Positions 1-5,953 are shown, numbered from the stretch's first letter. The stretch: 6,211 nucleotides of DNA from Desulfobacterales bacterium (GCA_018224315.1 JAGTVF010000092.1:1-6211), one strand, 5' to 3'. Translations and numbers: made by a program. Notes: generated by a model not told the origin, from the sequence alone.

Positions 1-30
1 CAAGCCCGTACAAACAACAAGGCGAAAAAC

Positions 31-38
31 AGGAGAGG
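31..38 (+). promoter_or_regulatory. Ribosome binding site that fixes the start of the first gene
   Basis: AGGAGAGG lies 10 nt before the ATG at 49. An in-frame TTG at 40 lies only 1 nt after this site, too close to be used, so the ATG at 49 is preferred. Confidence 0.75.
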
Positions 39-48
39 ATTGTCAGGC

Positions 49-1005
49 ATGGAAAAAACAGGATTCACAAGAAGTTTACCACGGATTTTATGCATTTTCT
101 GCGGGCTGTGGGCAGCGGGTCTGTTTTTGACCGCTTCTGCCGGTTTCTGCGCCACTGCCGGCACCCATTACCCCATGGGAACCGAAGGTGTGCTGGCCGC
201 ATCCACCCCTCCCCCGGGTTTTCACTACCGCATGTACAACACCTTCTACAACCCCACCACCTTAACCGATGACAACGGAGACAAGCTCGACATCGGCTAT
301 GACCTGGACGTGTTTGCCAGCGTGCACAGATTCATTCATGTAACGGAGAAAAAATTTCTGGGCGCCGATGTGCTCTACGACGTGATTGTGCCCGTGCTGA
401 GCAAGGATGTCTCCGTTGACGCCCTTGGGATATCCGACAGCAAGTCTTTGAGCGTGGGCGACATCACCATCGAGCCCTTTGCCCTGTCCTGGCACCAGCC
501 GGCCTGGGATGCCGTGGCCGCCCTGGCCGTGATTGCACCCATCGGCGAATTTGATGCAGACAAGCCCGCCTCCCCCGGCCTGGGCTACTGGAGCGGCATG
601 CTCACTTTGGGCGGGACCCTGTTTTTCGATGAGCAAAAGACCTGGTCGGCCAGCGCCCTGACCCGGACCCTGGTCCACGGCCGGCAAAAGGACACCGATA
701 TCCGGCCCGGGGCGGAATTTGTGGTGGAATGGGGCATTGGAAAGGAAATCCCGGTTTCTCCCGGCCTTGTGGTCCGGCCCGGCATCAGCGGATGCTCCAC
801 CTGGCAGATCGATGATGACAGCGATGACGGCCCCGGCACCGTGGCCTCGGAGCGAAAGCAGAACCACGCCCTGGGCGCGGAGATCAATTTCTTCTTTCCC
901 CCGCCCCGGCTCATGCAGGTCAATCTGAGATTCCTGCGGGAATTCAGTTCAAAAAACAGCCCCGAGGGCTCCCAGTTTATCATTACCCTGAGCAAGTCCT
1001 GGTAA
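49..1005 (+). CDS. Putative outer-membrane beta-barrel protein, phenol MetA-deg (SphA-like) family
   Basis: The 318-residue product starts with a Sec signal peptide: basic residues near the N terminus (K3, R8, R12), a hydrophobic core at about 13-31, and a likely cleavage after Ala35 (FCA|T). The mature part begins with a glycine/proline segment (HYPMGTEGVLAASTPPPGFH) followed by YRMYNTFYNP and NGDKLDIG. This opening is typical of the phenol MetA-deg family (PF13557), whose members are annotated as barrel proteins or transporters. Alternating polar and hydrophobic stretches run through the rest and the chain ends in an aromatic residue (SKSW), as usual for barrels assembled by BAM. The family name comes from one phenol-degradation cluster, and nothing here supports phenol as the substrate. 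The gene stands alone in the visible sequence, because less than 50 bp is seen upstream and it converges on a minus-strand gene through a shared terminator. The family call is fairly secure; the transported compound, if any, is unknown. Confidence 0.75.
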   Translation: MEKTGFTRSLPRILCIFCGLWAAGLFLTASAGFCATAGTHYPMGTEGVLAASTPPPGFHYRMYNTFYNPTTLTDDNGDKLDIGYDLDVFASVHRFIHVTEKKFLGADVLYDVIVPVLSKDVSVDALGISDSKSLSVGDITIEPFALSWHQPAWDAVAALAVIAPIGEFDADKPASPGLGYWSGMLTLGGTLFFDEQKTWSASALTRTLVHGRQKDTDIRPGAEFVVEWGIGKEIPVSPGLVVRPGISGCSTWQIDDDSDDGPGTVASERKQNHALGAEINFFFPPPRLMQVNLRFLREFSSKNSPEGSQFIITLSKSW

Positions 1006-1011
1006 AGACAC

Positions 1012-1070
1012 AAAAAACCGGAGCCATCATGCATCCAAAGCTGGCGATGACTGACGGCTCCGGCCTTTTT
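1012..1070. terminator. Bidirectional rho-independent terminator between convergent genes
   Basis: CCGGAGCC (1018-1025) pairs perfectly with GGCTCCGG (1056-1063). The inner arms TCAT (1027-1030) and ATGA (1047-1050) can extend the fold within the 30-nt loop. A T-run at 1066-1070 follows on the plus strand. The A-run at 1012-1017 gives a U-tract for transcripts coming from the minus strand. It sits between the stop at 1005 and the minus-strand stop at 1070-1072, so it can end both genes. Confidence 0.85.
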
Positions 1071-2050
1071 CAGTCCCGTATGCTTTCCGCGTTTTTGCGC
1101 ATCACGGCTTCGGCCTCTGCCATGATGCGCTCAAGCAGCTCCTCCACACTGGGCACATCCCGGATTAAGCCCATGCACTGGCCCGCAGCCAGGGTTCCGG
1201 TTTCCATATTGCCGTCTTTTAGCATTTCCTCGCCCACCCGGCCGGCCACATAGGGGACAATATCCTCAATGCGGGTTTCACCCGGCTGCTGTTCGATTTC
1301 AATAACCTTATCTGCGGCGGTGTTGTGCAAAACCCGCTCGGTGTTGCGCAAAGAGCGCATGATCAATCGGGTATCACGTTCCGTGCGGCTGACCAGGGCC
1401 TGCTTGACATTTTCATGCACTGGCGCTTCTTTTGTGGCCACAAACCGGGTGCCCATGTTGACGGCATCCGCGCCCAGGGCCAGGGCTGCAGCCAGGCCCC
1501 GGCCGTCTGCAAACCCGCCGGAGGCCACCAGGGGTACGTCAATGGCATCCCGGGTGGCCGGCAGCAGGATCAGGGAGGTCACATCGTCTTCACCGGGATG
1601 GCCGGCTGCCTCGAAACCATCCATGCCGATGGCGTCACAACCGATTTTCACGGCCTTTTGGGCATGGCGAACCGAGGTGCACTTGTGCAGCACCTTGATG
1701 CCTGCGGACTTGATCTGATCCATGTAGGCTTCCGGGTTTCTGCCGGCGGTCTCGATAAATTTGATCCCCTCCTCGATGCAGACCCGGATATAACCCGGAT
1801 AGTCCGGCGGGGTGAGCGTGGGCAGAAACGTGAGATTCACGCCAAAGGGCTTGTCTGTCATCTGCCGGCATTTTCGGATTTCCGCGCGCAAATCCTCGGG
1901 GTCGGGAAATGTCAGCGCGGTCATAAAGCCGATGGCGCCGGCATTGGCCACAGCCGCGACCAGTTCCGCCCGGGCAATCCACATCAGGCCGCCCTGGACA
2001 ATGGGTTTTTCAATGCCGAACAATTCGGTAATCCGGGTCTGAATCATCAT
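1070..2050 (-). CDS. Nitronate monooxygenase / 2-nitropropane dioxygenase-like flavoprotein
   Basis: This 326-residue protein is a TIM-barrel FMN enzyme of the NMO/NPD family (PF03060), which also includes the FabK-type enoyl-ACP reductases. It opens with the family N terminus (TRITELFGIEKPIVQGGLMW, residues 5-24). It then has NAGAIGFM (36-43) and KPFGVNLTF (67-75). The active-site loop is GMDGFEAAGHPGEDD (142-156), with the conserved His151. The phosphate-binding strands are ASGGFADGRGLAAAL (176-190) and ALGADAVNMGTRF (191-203). Known members oxidise alkyl nitronates or toxic propionate 3-nitronate, but many bacterial relatives have no proven substrate, so the name should be read as a family label. 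Two adjacent ATGs exist (2050 and 2047). The G-rich site AAGGGGGAG abuts the first, so the second is better spaced. The gene lies 66 bp downstream of the DUF3786 gene on the same strand and is probably cotranscribed with it. Length is normal and all key motifs are present. Confidence 0.87.
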   Translation of the reverse strand: MMIQTRITELFGIEKPIVQGGLMWIARAELVAAVANAGAIGFMTALTFPDPEDLRAEIRKCRQMTDKPFGVNLTFLPTLTPPDYPGYIRVCIEEGIKFIETAGRNPEAYMDQIKSAGIKVLHKCTSVRHAQKAVKIGCDAIGMDGFEAAGHPGEDDVTSLILLPATRDAIDVPLVASGGFADGRGLAAALALGADAVNMGTRFVATKEAPVHENVKQALVSRTERDTRLIMRSLRNTERVLHNTAADKVIEIEQQPGETRIEDIVPYVAGRVGEEMLKDGNMETGTLAAGQCMGLIRDVPSVEELLERIMAEAEAVMRKNAESIRD

Positions 2051-2116
2051 CTCCCCCTTTTTTGGGCACGGTTATATGGAATGGGTCGGGATTGACGTTA
2101 AATGGTTCTGCTGCAA

Positions 2117-2929
2117 TCAACCGGTATGCTTTAAGGAAAACTTTTCAAACATGTTGGCCAGGCCTGCGCCCAGGGTGTAAATCGAGCCGATGCTCAGGTT
2201 GTCTTCCACGCACTTGTCAAAAAATATCTGCAGATTCGACTCCATTTCCTCTTCGGGCTCCCAGTAGCAAAACAGCAGGGGGGCTTTGGCCAGTGGATAC
2301 ATCACCACCGCAGTATCGGCATCAAACCGGGTTTCGGTGCGTTTGCCGTCAAACACGTCGAGCATATCATTGAAAAAATCCGTATACGTGTCGGCAATGC
2401 GTTTTAACGGTTTGGTACAGCGCTGATCAAACAGACCCTCGCGCTCACGTCCGCCCTTAAGCTCCCGAAGGGGCACCCACTGGCCCGTGGGAAGCGTGCC
2501 CTTTGCATTGACAATATAATCAAACACCGGCACGGTCACCCAGGGATTGACATGAATCTGGGTGGAAATCCGGCCGTCGCCGTCCACGGCAAACTCCTTG
2601 CCCATGACTTTGACAATGATGCGGCCTTTTTCAAAACGGGCGCCCAGGCGCCGGGCGGCTTGCTCCAGATCGGTTTGGCGCACCTGCTCCCGGAGTTCTT
2701 CCACGGCATCATCGACTTCTGCACCATTGCCGTTTTCCTGCTGAGCGGCATTATTTTTATCTTCGAATGCCGCAACAGCGTCGGCATCCACGTAAGGGCA
2801 TTCAGACAAACTTCTTTTTCCCGTAAACACTGCCGCAGCAAAGGCCATACAGGTTTTTTCATTGCAATGGCGGCAGTTGGACTTGTTTAATAGTTTGTAA
2901 ATCTCCATGGGACTTGCCGGTTGGGACAT
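2117..2929 (-). CDS. DUF3786 protein with N-terminal four-cysteine Fes (Fe-S) motif
   Basis: The 270-residue product has two parts. Residues 19-44 hold Cys19-x2-Cys22-x4-Cys27-x16-Cys44 (NCRHCNEKTC ... SECP). This is the spacing of the Fes domain (PF04060) that binds a [4Fe-4S] cluster in corrinoid/CODH subunits and in RnfB-type proteins. An acidic, glutamine-rich linker (about 50-85) leads to the second part. That part carries conserved-looking blocks VTVPVFDYIVNAKGTLPTG, WVPLRELKGG and LFCYWEPEEE, and matches what I know of DUF3786 (PF12654), a family of unknown function from anaerobic bacteria and archaea. No signal peptide or membrane segment is seen, so it is probably cytoplasmic. The start at 2929 is chosen over a GTG at 2950 because AAAAGGAG sits 9 nt before it, and the GTG would place that site inside the gene. 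It is the first gene of a likely two-gene transcript with the downstream flavoprotein. The cluster and any redox role are inferred. Confidence 0.8.
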   Translation of the reverse strand: MSQPASPMEIYKLLNKSNCRHCNEKTCMAFAAAVFTGKRSLSECPYVDADAVAAFEDKNNAAQQENGNGAEVDDAVEELREQVRQTDLEQAARRLGARFEKGRIIVKVMGKEFAVDGDGRISTQIHVNPWVTVPVFDYIVNAKGTLPTGQWVPLRELKGGREREGLFDQRCTKPLKRIADTYTDFFNDMLDVFDGKRTETRFDADTAVVMYPLAKAPLLFCYWEPEEEMESNLQIFFDKCVEDNLSIGSIYTLGAGLANMFEKFSLKHTG

Positions 2930-2938
2930 AAATACATG

Positions 2939-2946
2939 CTCCTTTT
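2939..2946 (-). promoter_or_regulatory. Ribosome binding site that fixes the start of the DUF3786 gene
   Basis: On the minus strand AAAAGGAG ends 9 nt before the ATG at 2929. It rules out the upstream in-frame GTG at 2950, which would put this site inside the coding region. Confidence 0.75.
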
Positions 2947-3011
2947 GCACTCATTCTGATTTTCAATTTTTATTGGGTTTAAATTGTCGGTATATACTCA
3001 AATGCGTTCAT

Positions 3012-3017
3012 ATTATA
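3012..3017 (-). promoter_or_regulatory. Candidate -10 box for the DUF3786-flavoprotein transcript
   Basis: The minus strand reads a perfect TATAAT here, which would place the transcript start near 3005 and give a leader of about 75 nt before the ATG at 2929. No good -35 hexamer is found 16-18 nt upstream; the best is GATGCA, which matches only 2 of 6. A weaker alternative lies downstream, with TTTATA as the -35 and TATATA as the -10 at a 17-nt spacing. Support is limited to the -10 match and the position. Confidence 0.35.
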
Positions 3018-3124
3018 AACATTTTTTTGGCAAATGCATCCATGCTGCCCGTCTTTGACCGGGATCGCCCTTAAAGCCCTGGCCCTGTTGGCTTTTTCAT
3101 CCACCGCAAACAATCTGCTGAAAT

Positions 3125-3147
3125 CCTGGACAGCTCCAGGCCTTTTT
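3125..3147 (+). terminator. Terminator-like hairpin with T-run, plus strand, upstream of the FmdB gene
   Basis: CCTGGA (3125-3130), the tetraloop CAGC and TCCAGG (3135-3140) form a perfect 6-bp stem, followed by CC and five Ts (3143-3147). This has the form of a rho-independent terminator. It lies 58 nt before the FmdB start and has no plus-strand gene upstream to terminate, since the neighbour on the left runs the other way. It could end a short RNA or act as an attenuator in the leader of the plus-strand gene run. Confidence 0.5.
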
Positions 3148-3190
3148 GATATCTTTCTTTACAAATACAAACATAACGTCGTCTAAAAGA

Positions 3191-3196
3191 AAGGAA
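3191..3196 (+). promoter_or_regulatory. Ribosome binding site that fixes the start of the FmdB-type gene
   Basis: AAGGAA ends 9 nt before the ATG at 3206. The reading frame is open further upstream to an ATG at 3146, but the family always begins MPIYEF or a close variant, so the later start is correct. Confidence 0.75.
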
Positions 3197-3205
3197 ACCA
3201 TTATC

Positions 3206-3454
3206 ATGCCCATATATGAATTCAAGTGCATCCAGTGCGGAGACATCCAGGAATTTATCCTCGGTGCCGGAAATGATTCCGAGGAAGTGGAGATGAAATG
3301 CAAGGCCTGCGGCTGTGAAACCCTGGAGCGGGTGATCAGCCGGGTGGGCTGCTGCAAAACAGGCCAGCAGGGCACCAAACCCCAGGTTTCGTCCCAAACC
3401 TGCGGGTCCGGCAACACCTGCGCCACCATCGATCTGCCCGGGCCCTCGCGGTAG
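3206..3454 (+). CDS. FmdB-type zinc ribbon protein
   Basis: This 82-residue protein has the hallmark opening MPIYEFKCIQCGDIQEF of the FmdB/CxxC_CxxC_SSSS family (PF09723). Two knuckles, Cys8-x2-Cys11 and Cys32-x2-Cys35, should bind one zinc ion. They are followed by the usual LERVISR segment (40-46). The tail is rich in cysteine, glycine and glutamine (Cys37, Cys49, Cys50, Cys66, Cys72), is probably flexible, and could hold extra metal or be redox active. The name comes from a gene next to a formamidase and said to regulate it, but most members have no proven function. It is the first gene of a five-gene plus-strand run; the next gene starts 71 bp on. Family assignment is secure, role unknown. 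Confidence 0.92.
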   Translation: MPIYEFKCIQCGDIQEFILGAGNDSEEVEMKCKACGCETLERVISRVGCCKTGQQGTKPQVSSQTCGSGNTCATIDLPGPSR

Positions 3455-3525
3455 CGTTTGCCATTGTCCGGCGCGCAACCATCTTTGCCAATCCCATACC
3501 ATAGGCAAATGAAAAAGAGACAACC

Positions 3526-4122
3526 ATGACAGAGGAAAAACAAAGCCGGCCGTTTGATGAAAAAAAAGGCGAAATCCTTCTTGAAATCGCCAGAAAAACC
3601 ATTGCCGAGCGCCTCGGCCTGTCCTATGACCCTTTAGCGGATCTGGATGCGGCAGTCCGGGATCCGGTGTTTGAAAGCCGCCGGGGCACTTTTGTGACTC
3701 TAAAAATCAATGATCAGCTCCGGGGATGTATCGGAAATCTCCTGCCGGATAAACCCCTGATCAATGCTGTGCAGGACAATGCTGTGAACGCCGCATTTCA
3801 GGACCCGCGGTTTACCCCTTTGTCACCCCGGGAGTTTGAAAAAATCCAAATCGAGGTCAGCCTGCTCACAGAGCCCCGGCCCCTGGACTACAAGGACGGA
3901 CGGGATCTGCTCGATAAGCTCCGTCCGCATGTGGACGGGGTGATTCTCCGCAAAGGACCTTATAGTTCCACATTTCTGCCCCAGGTCTGGGAACAGCTGC
4001 CGGACACAAAAACCTTTTTGGAGCAATTGTGCATGAAAGCCGGGCTGCCCGCGGATGCCTGGCAAAAGGGCGATATCGAGGTGATGACCTACCAGGTCCA
4101 GTATTTTGAAGAGTCCGGGTAG
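3526..4122 (+). CDS. amrA: AMMECR1 domain protein (AmmeMemoRadiSam system protein A type)
   Basis: This 198-residue protein spans the whole AMMECR1 domain (PF01871). The diagnostic motif LRGCIG is at 65-70, preceded by RRGTFVTLKIN (52-62). It is followed by NAVNAAFQDPRFTPLSPREF, the expected block after the motif, then IEVSLLT and the C-terminal VWEQLPDTKTFLEQLCMKAGL and VMTYQVQYF. The strictly conserved Cys68 is present. In many bacteria and archaea this family is encoded beside a Memo protein and a radical-SAM enzyme, a set named AmmeMemoRadiSam; neither partner is in this window. The biochemical activity of bacterial members is not established. It is probably cytoplasmic, with no signal or membrane segment. 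The ATG at 3526 has only a weak GAGA site 5 nt upstream, so translation may lean on the preceding gene. The gene symbol follows the family naming and should be held lightly. Confidence 0.9.
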   Translation: MTEEKQSRPFDEKKGEILLEIARKTIAERLGLSYDPLADLDAAVRDPVFESRRGTFVTLKINDQLRGCIGNLLPDKPLINAVQDNAVNAAFQDPRFTPLSPREFEKIQIEVSLLTEPRPLDYKDGRDLLDKLRPHVDGVILRKGPYSSTFLPQVWEQLPDTKTFLEQLCMKAGLPADAWQKGDIEVMTYQVQYFEESG

Positions 4123-4177
4123 CCAAACGCGGATTGTCCGGCTTGTGTTTTCCGCTCAGAGTGCAGGCCCGTTGGAA

Positions 4178-4184
4178 AAAGGAG
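4178..4184 (+). promoter_or_regulatory. Ribosome binding site that fixes the start of the 3D-domain gene
   Basis: AAAGGAG ends 12 nt before the ATG at 4197. The frame stays open to an ATG at 4134, but that start would place 21 unrelated residues before a signal peptide and has no good site of its own. The spacing is slightly long. Confidence 0.6.
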
Positions 4185-4196
4185 AAAACTTCGTCC

Positions 4197-4757
4197 ATGT
4201 CCGAGAAAAAATTTCAGGCTGTTTCCCTTTTGCTTTTGCTGTTGCTCATGACAGCGTTTCTGGTCATGACTGCCGGATGCGGCAGCAAACACCGGATCAA
4301 AACCATGGAGGTGACCGCCTATTGCGGCTGCGGCCAGTGCTGCGGGTGGGAGCGGGGCTCCTGGAAATGCCTGAAACTCGATTTCTGGAACAAATACATT
4401 TCAGAAGGGCCCCGGGCCGGACGGCCCTACTCGGGGCGGACCGCAAGCGGCACCAAACCTCGCGAACCCCAACCCGGTCTTTTTTCCGGAGACAGCCTCA
4501 TCCATCCCTGGATGATACCGGTGCGCATCGTGTTTTTCCCCTGGCTGCTGCTGCCCGAAGACGGCACCATTGCCGCCGACACCCGGTATTATCCCTTTGG
4601 CACGCGCATGTTTGTGCCCGGATACGGCTACGGGGTTGTGGAGGACCGGGGCGGGGCCATCAAGGGCCCCCGGCGCCTGGACATCTTTTACCGCTCCCAC
4701 GCAGAGGCCCTGCAATGGGGCAGGAAAAAAGTCAATGTCACCATTTATCCCAAATAA
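4197..4757 (+). CDS. 3D-domain (double-psi beta-barrel) protein, probable lipoprotein
   Basis: The 186-residue product starts with a signal peptide: KK at 4-5, then a leucine-rich core (11-24). It ends at MTAGC with Cys28, a plausible lipidation site, although the Thr at -3 is unusual for a lipobox. The mature part carries the 3D domain (PF06725): MEVTAYCGCGQCCGW (37-51), RTASGTKP (81-88), then DTRYYPFGTRMFVPGYGYGV (128-147), EDRGGAIKG (149-157) and RRLDIFY (159-165). The three aspartates that name the domain are Asp128, Asp150 and Asp162. Family members include the C-terminal parts of cell-wall lytic proteins, so an envelope or peptidoglycan role is likely, though enzyme activity is not shown here. 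The domain is enlarged: about 28 residues sit between CCGW and TASG, and a hydrophobic stretch (about 92-122, with IVFFPWLLLP) comes before the GTIAAD block. Third gene of the plus-strand run, 74 bp after the AMMECR1 gene. Confidence 0.85.
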   Translation: MSEKKFQAVSLLLLLLLMTAFLVMTAGCGSKHRIKTMEVTAYCGCGQCCGWERGSWKCLKLDFWNKYISEGPRAGRPYSGRTASGTKPREPQPGLFSGDSLIHPWMIPVRIVFFPWLLLPEDGTIAADTRYYPFGTRMFVPGYGYGVVEDRGGAIKGPRRLDIFYRSHAEALQWGRKKVNVTIYPK

Positions 4758-4794
4758 CGAAAAAGCCTGAAATTCTAATAAAAAGCACACGGCA

Positions 4795-5220
4795 ATGGAC
4801 AATAGAAAGCGCTTTGAATTTTTAAAGCAGGAGTACAGGCAGGGTTTTCCGGCTTACTGCGGCATAGAGGTGGTCAATGCGGATGCCGGATACTTTGAGG
4901 TGAAACTGACCGTCGGCCCGGAACACGGCCAGCGTGAAGGCTTTGTCCATGCCGGGGTGCTGGCCACCATGGCCGATCACACCGCCGGGTATGCCGCTTA
5001 TACCCTGGTGGCCGAAGATGTTTCCATATTGACCATTGAACTCAAAATCAACTACTTCAAACCGGTCACCGGTGATACGGTGGTGTGCCGTTCAAAGATC
5101 ATCCATCAGGGACGCCGGATTCTTGTGGCAGAATCAGAGCTGTTTTCGGCTCTTGGAAACCAGGAAAAACGGGTATCCAAGGCGGTTGTTACCCTGATGG
5201 CGGTCTCGGGATCCGGGTGA
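4795..5220 (+). CDS. PaaI-type hotdog-fold acyl-CoA thioesterase
   Basis: This 141-residue protein has the usual length and layout of PaaI/4HBT hotdog thioesterases (PF03061). The central helix region reads FVHAGVLATMADHTAGYAAY (50-69), matching the family pattern HGGxxxxLxDxAxG, with Asp61 in the position of the catalytic acid. After it come the beta strands LTIELKINYFKPVTGD and VCRSKIIHQGRRILVAESEL, both typical. Such enzymes hydrolyse small or aromatic acyl-CoA esters; the substrate cannot be told from sequence. It is cytoplasmic and presumably a tetramer like its relatives. The ATG at 4795 is the only start, because an in-frame stop lies at 4768, yet it has no clear Shine-Dalgarno sequence. 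The gene follows the 3D gene by 37 bp, so coupled translation is possible. It precedes the membrane protein gene by 28 bp. Confidence 0.9.
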   Translation: MDNRKRFEFLKQEYRQGFPAYCGIEVVNADAGYFEVKLTVGPEHGQREGFVHAGVLATMADHTAGYAAYTLVAEDVSILTIELKINYFKPVTGDTVVCRSKIIHQGRRILVAESELFSALGNQEKRVSKAVVTLMAVSGSG

Positions 5221-5248
5221 CCAATATTTTGGCCGAGGCTGCAAACAG

Positions 5249-5953
5249 ATGAATGATCCAGTCCAGACACCCGGCCGGCTTGAAAATCCGGATCAAAAGC
5301 CCAAATCCCCCAGCCGGCTTAAATTTATTGCAATTCTTGTGGTAGTGGCGCTGCTTTCCGCTGTTGGCACCGCCCTTGCCATCCGGTACGTGTTTTTTCC
5401 CTCGGAATTTACCCCGGTGACATTGAGCCCCAAAGAGGAAAAAAAGCTCACCCAAAAAATCAACCGGCTCAATGCCGCGTCTCCGGGGCAAGCACCTAAT
5501 GGCCCGGCCCGGGAACAAAATGCGCCCTTATCACCGGAGCCCTATACGGAAGATGCCGGCAGCCGGCAGATCGTTTTCAGCCAAAGGGAATTCAATGCCC
5601 TGATCGCCAAAAACACCGACCTGGCAGACAAGCTGGGATTTGATTTTTCCGGAGACATGGCCAGTATGAAACTCCTGATCCCCCTGGATCCGGAGTTTCC
5701 GGTTCTGGGCGGCAAGACACTGAAAATCACCGCAGGTGTGGAACTGGGCTATGCCAACGCCAAACCCGTTGTCAAAATCCGGGGCATGAGTATCTGGGGG
5801 GTGCCCCTGCCCAATGCCTGGATGGGAAATTTGAAAAACGTGGACCTTGTCCGTGAATTCGGCAACGAGGAAGGGTTCTGGTCCACTTTTGCCGCAGGTG
5901 TTGAAGATTTCCGGGTGCAGGACGGCCAGCTGTTGATCCGGCTCAAGCCCTGA
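5249..5953 (+). CDS. Single-pass membrane-anchored protein of unknown function
   Basis: I do not recognise a named family with a proven role. The 234-residue product has a short polar N terminus (1-25, proline- and lysine-rich) and one hydrophobic segment at about 26-50 (IAILVVVALLSAVGTALA). Next comes a charged stretch (SPKEEKKLTQKINRL, about 60-74) and a Pro/Ala/Gly-rich linker (about 76-100). The rest (about 105-234) is a compact soluble domain probably outside the inner membrane. Striking blocks are IVFSQREFNALIAKNTDLADKL (in part), LLIPLDPEFPVLGGKTLKI, IRGMSIWGVPLPNAWMGNLK and the end DGQLLIRLKP. Alternating strands and the proline-rich turns suggest a beta-rich fold. The start at 5249 is supported by GAGG 10 nt upstream. 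Last gene of the plus-strand run. A role in the envelope is a guess from topology. I have seen similar proteins carry unrelated enzyme names, which nothing in this sequence supports. Confidence 0.7.
   Translation: MNDPVQTPGRLENPDQKPKSPSRLKFIAILVVVALLSAVGTALAIRYVFFPSEFTPVTLSPKEEKKLTQKINRLNAASPGQAPNGPAREQNAPLSPEPYTEDAGSRQIVFSQREFNALIAKNTDLADKLGFDFSGDMASMKLLIPLDPEFPVLGGKTLKITAGVELGYANAKPVVKIRGMSIWGVPLPNAWMGNLKNVDLVREFGNEEGFWSTFAAGVEDFRVQDGQLLIRLKP

Larger units (their letters stand above)
2930..3205. promoter_or_regulatory. Divergent intergenic control region
   Basis: These 276 bp separate the minus-strand DUF3786 gene from the plus-strand FmdB-type gene, so they should hold promoters for both. 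The part at about 2950-3030 is clearly AT-rich against GC-rich coding DNA on either side, as expected of promoter DNA. The remainder (3030-3150) is of mixed composition and contains hairpins followed by T-runs, described separately. I find no convincing protein-coding gene, tRNA or known riboswitch in it. No strong plus-strand promoter could be picked by eye: TTGATA at 3146-3151 resembles a -35 box but has no well-spaced -10 partner. Confidence 0.55.

Noticed and set aside
262..867. Minus-strand open frame (201 codons) inside the barrel gene
   Set aside because: The plus strand encodes a complete secreted protein with a signal peptide and family motifs; the antisense product is low-complexity Gly/Ala/His-rich and has no match I can recognise.
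1325..2095. Long plus-strand open frame (256 codons) antisense to the flavoprotein gene
   Set aside because: The opposite strand encodes a protein with full NMO motifs, and this frame has no recognisable domain or ribosome binding site. Long antisense frames are common in GC-rich coding DNA.
3034..3186. A 50-codon plus-strand frame (MHPCCPSLTG...) ahead of the FmdB gene
   Set aside because: No ribosome binding site precedes its ATG, codon third positions show no coding bias, and it runs through the terminator-like hairpin. Chance is the simpler explanation.
3146..3205. Twenty-residue N-terminal extension of the FmdB-type protein
   Set aside because: The family starts at MPIYEF, and the ribosome binding site at 3191-3196 lies within the would-be extension.
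3509..3529. Mini frame ATG AAA AAG AGA CAA CCA TGA overlapping the AMMECR1 start as ATGA
   Set aside because: The overlap is attractive for translational coupling, but six codons without a Shine-Dalgarno site is easily chance.
3071..3602. Overlapping minus-strand frames opposite the FmdB gene and the AMMECR1 start
   Set aside because: They are antisense to genes with clear family motifs and show no domain of their own.
4106..4825. Plus-strand open frame (239 codons) overlapping the 3D-domain gene
   Set aside because: It is the wrong frame of a gene with clear 3D motifs. Its product is Arg/His/Pro-rich and has no family features.
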